64,000 bases of DNA, taken from contig JAFBJZ010000670.1 in assembly GCA_016785225.1 (NCBI GenBank), positions 434,001-498,000 on the forward strand. The letters are read 5' to 3'. Both the position numbers and the translations under genes were made by a program. The DNA comes from Psettodes erumei (Eukaryota > Chordata > Actinopteri > Pleuronectiformes > Psettodidae). The notes under the pieces were generated by a model that was given only the letters and a program-made list of their open reading frames with translations, was not told where the DNA came from and searched no databases. Below are positions 61,938-64,000 of this stretch, in pieces (within the stretch, counting starts at the first letter, position 1; every line of letters begins with the position of its first letter).

Positions 61938-61968
61938 TCTCTCTCTCTCTCTCGCTCTCTCTCCTCCT
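61938..61968. repeat. (CT)n polypyrimidine tract
   Basis: About 15 CT units with one CG interruption, in arhgap44 intron 1. Confidence 0.9.
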
Positions 61969-64000
61969 CCACCTCATTGCCCTGATTTGCTGGCTTGGCA
62001 GTTGAGGACGACGCTGTGAAGATCTCAGAGCGAGTTCCCTTCATAGGACATTTGATTCACTGCGCTCCCGCTCTCACTTTTGTACAGTTTCTGGCCGGTC
62101 ACGTTGTTAAAACTTGGCTGGGAAGTGCGCTCTCAGCACATTAATTAATGATGAGAGTTTTATGTAAATTTGAAGCAATACTCATCAGCTATCAGACATG
62201 AGTCATTACTTGTGTTCTAGCTTGTGGATCTTTATTTAAAACAAAAGCTATTACTGTAATTGTATAGAGCCTTTCAGTAGCTACTAGCATCAGAGGTCTA
62301 TGTTGGTAACCCTCCCATAACCCATCAGTGCCTCCCACAGACTGTATCCTACTGGGAAGAGTAAGTGATAAAGAGCCTTTGTCAAGGGACCCTTTTGGCC
62401 ATCAAAGGAGAGATGATGTAATATCGGACAGAAGCGCCATTTCTCCCTTTCCATGTCGATTCCCTCCAGAGACTAACCTCTTAAAAGAGCCACTGTCCTG
62501 GTGGTCCACTAAAATTTCGGCACTGGCAAATTATAAAAGCACGTACAATATGTAAGAGCACACAGACAGCTTCGGGGACGGCTGCTTGATCTCAACACAC
62601 TCAGACCGTCCTTTGATTTATTTCTTTTTGCTGTTCCTCCTGACCTGGTGCACATTGAAGTGGGTTAGATCATGGACACAGCGGGTGACAGGCGTCAGAG
62701 TTGACCCAGTCTGTTGCTCACAGTCTCATCTCTAGCAGGAAGTGACCCTGGGTCCTGAAATGCAGCACATGAATCAGATGCAGTTCAAGCTGTGAGACAT
62801 TTAGGAACCAGAATGGTTCAAAGGATGTTGTAATGTAATTCTCAAAGATACTGTGAGACTTTTAAAAAATATCAAATATTAGTCTTGCAGTAACATGTTG
62901 TCACAGTTGTCTAGTTCAACCACTCTATGATGACCATATCTTTTTGGTCTTCATAAAAAGAAGAGAGCAGTGCTGTATAAAGTGATCACTGAAAAACATT
63001 CAGAAAGCAATTACTGACTTCCTCACATAGTTCTCAGCATGCTGCTTACACAGACTCTGAATATTTCCTCTGCCTTCTGCTGTATAATTGTGAGTAATAA
63101 ACAGCTAGAAATGAGCTTGAGTAGGGTTGCATTGTTGTTAGAAATAACTCAGCTCTCTTTAAGAGACAGGTTACTCCCTATCAACATGCCCACTTCCTTC
63201 CATTCAGGAATACCAATAGGCTCAAAACAGGATGCACTAATCCACTAATAACAATTTCCTGTTTTGTTTACCTCTCAGTTTCTCATTTTCTATGTTAAAA
63301 TTATATTTGCTCAAGACAATTCTCCATCACCCTTTTCGATACAGCAGCTGAGCAAAACTCTCAATTGCTTTGGTTACCTGGAAACGCCCATTTTTAGCCT
63401 GACATCCATTTGGTTTTGCCAACCCACATGTTAAGTATTCAGAAATGGCAGACAAAAACATGTGTTTTCTCGCATGGGAAACAGAACACAGTACTGCTTC
63501 TTGTTGCCTCAGCTGGAAGTTCTTTGTCTACTCGATGCTCTACTGGATAATTCACGTCGTTTAGGTGCAGTGTGTCCGTGTGAGCTCGAGCAGATGCCAG
63601 GTGAAAAAAACCCAAAACGCTGTTAAGTCAGAAGTAAAGTGTCTCCTGTGGAGTTTATTCACCATAAATAAAGTTATTAGAGATAACTCACTGCTTGTGC
63701 TTCCAGTGCAATGCTGCTGAATGCTGCAGGCTCTCTCTCTCCATCTCTCGTTCACTCCCTCTCTGGACATGTCTGTGTTTTGTGCGTGTGTGTGTGTTGT
63801 GCATGCGCGTACACTCCTCTCACAGTTATTCTTGCATACTTAACAGAACTGTGACCTAGTTTGCTGGACAACTACAGTAAGTGTGTTTTTCTGTTTCAGT
63901 AACCCCGTATCCCATCGGCCCCCTCCGTCTTGTCATTTGGGAGGAAACCGAGTGGGAAGCGTTTGCACGGCACAGGTCTGGAGAGTAGGGAAAAAAAGCA

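Larger units (their letters stand above)
58096..64000 (+). other. arhgap44: arhgap44 intron 1 (5' part)
   Basis: This begins at the GTAAGC donor. I looked for the next conserved exon (AEKTEVLSEDLL) and found none, so the intron continues past the window. It contains a C-run at about 58150-58162, a G-run near 59139-59148, a TG microsatellite at 59331-59356, a CT tract at about 61938-61965 and a GT run near 63783-63797. The 170-codon frame at 61493-62005 runs through the CT tract and is not credible as a gene. Confidence 0.85.

Noticed and set aside
61493..62005. Plus-strand 170-codon open frame in arhgap44 intron 1
   Set aside because: It runs through a CT microsatellite (Ser-Leu repeats), and no family features are seen.
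59000..64000. Possible second exon of arhgap44
   Set aside because: I searched by eye for the conserved AEKTEVLSEDLL coding segment with flanking splice sites and did not find it. The acceptor-like TTTCTGTTTCAG near 63899 is not followed by matching sequence.

Overview
This window is vertebrate nuclear DNA, most likely from a spiny-rayed (percomorph) teleost fish. The coding exons are split by GT-AG introns, the protein sequences are fish-like, (CA)n/(GT)n microsatellites are abundant, and at least two stretches look like dispersed repeats familiar from percomorph genomes. There is no bacterial, viral or organellar gene content, and no operon, rRNA, tRNA or CRISPR array.

Three protein-coding genes can be supported. 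(1) pmp22, plus strand, four coding exons between 12556 and 13477, encodes a complete 156-residue peripheral myelin protein 22. Its coding introns are only 204, 126 and 121 bp. A CpG-rich leader/promoter region lies upstream (about 11.4-12.5 kb) and a 3' UTR with several poly(A) signals lies downstream (14088, 14263, 14434). (2) hs3st3b1-type heparan sulfate glucosamine 3-O-sulfotransferase 3, minus strand, two coding exons (45097-44598 and 36024-35406) joined over an 8.6 kb intron, encodes a complete 372-residue Golgi enzyme. (3) arhgap44 (RICH2), plus strand: only the first coding exon (58043-58095) is present, and the rest of the window is its first intron. A ZNF143-like element sits in its probable promoter.

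Layout: 1-11.4 kb is non-coding, with a strong G-quadruplex motif, a diverged dispersed repeat and dense microsatellites. 11.4-14.45 kb is pmp22. 14.45-34.8 kb is intergenic, with a reverse-oriented dispersed repeat at about 26.9-27.5 kb, an adjoining CpG-dense patch, a 27-bp palindrome and a cluster of exon-like segments that I could not assign to a gene. 34.8-45.5 kb is hs3st3b1. 45.5-57.7 kb is the intergenic space between two divergent genes. 57.7-64 kb is the start of arhgap44.

The linkage pmp22 - hs3st3b1 - arhgap44 matches gene content I recall from human 17p12 (PMP22, HS3ST3B1/HS3ST3A1, ARHGAP44), and pmp22 and hs3st3b1 are convergent as in human. The genes do not form one pathway: one is a membrane/myelin protein, one a heparan sulfate modifying enzyme, and one a BAR-RhoGAP of neurons. 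The most interesting sequence-level points are the apparent move of the PMP22 N-glycosylation sequon from the first to the second extracellular loop, a miR-29 seed match placed between alternative poly(A) signals of pmp22, paired Pumilio-type elements, a five-run G-quadruplex at 4.57 kb, and the unassigned exon-like cluster at 28.3-32.1 kb. I did not find a wholly new biological system.
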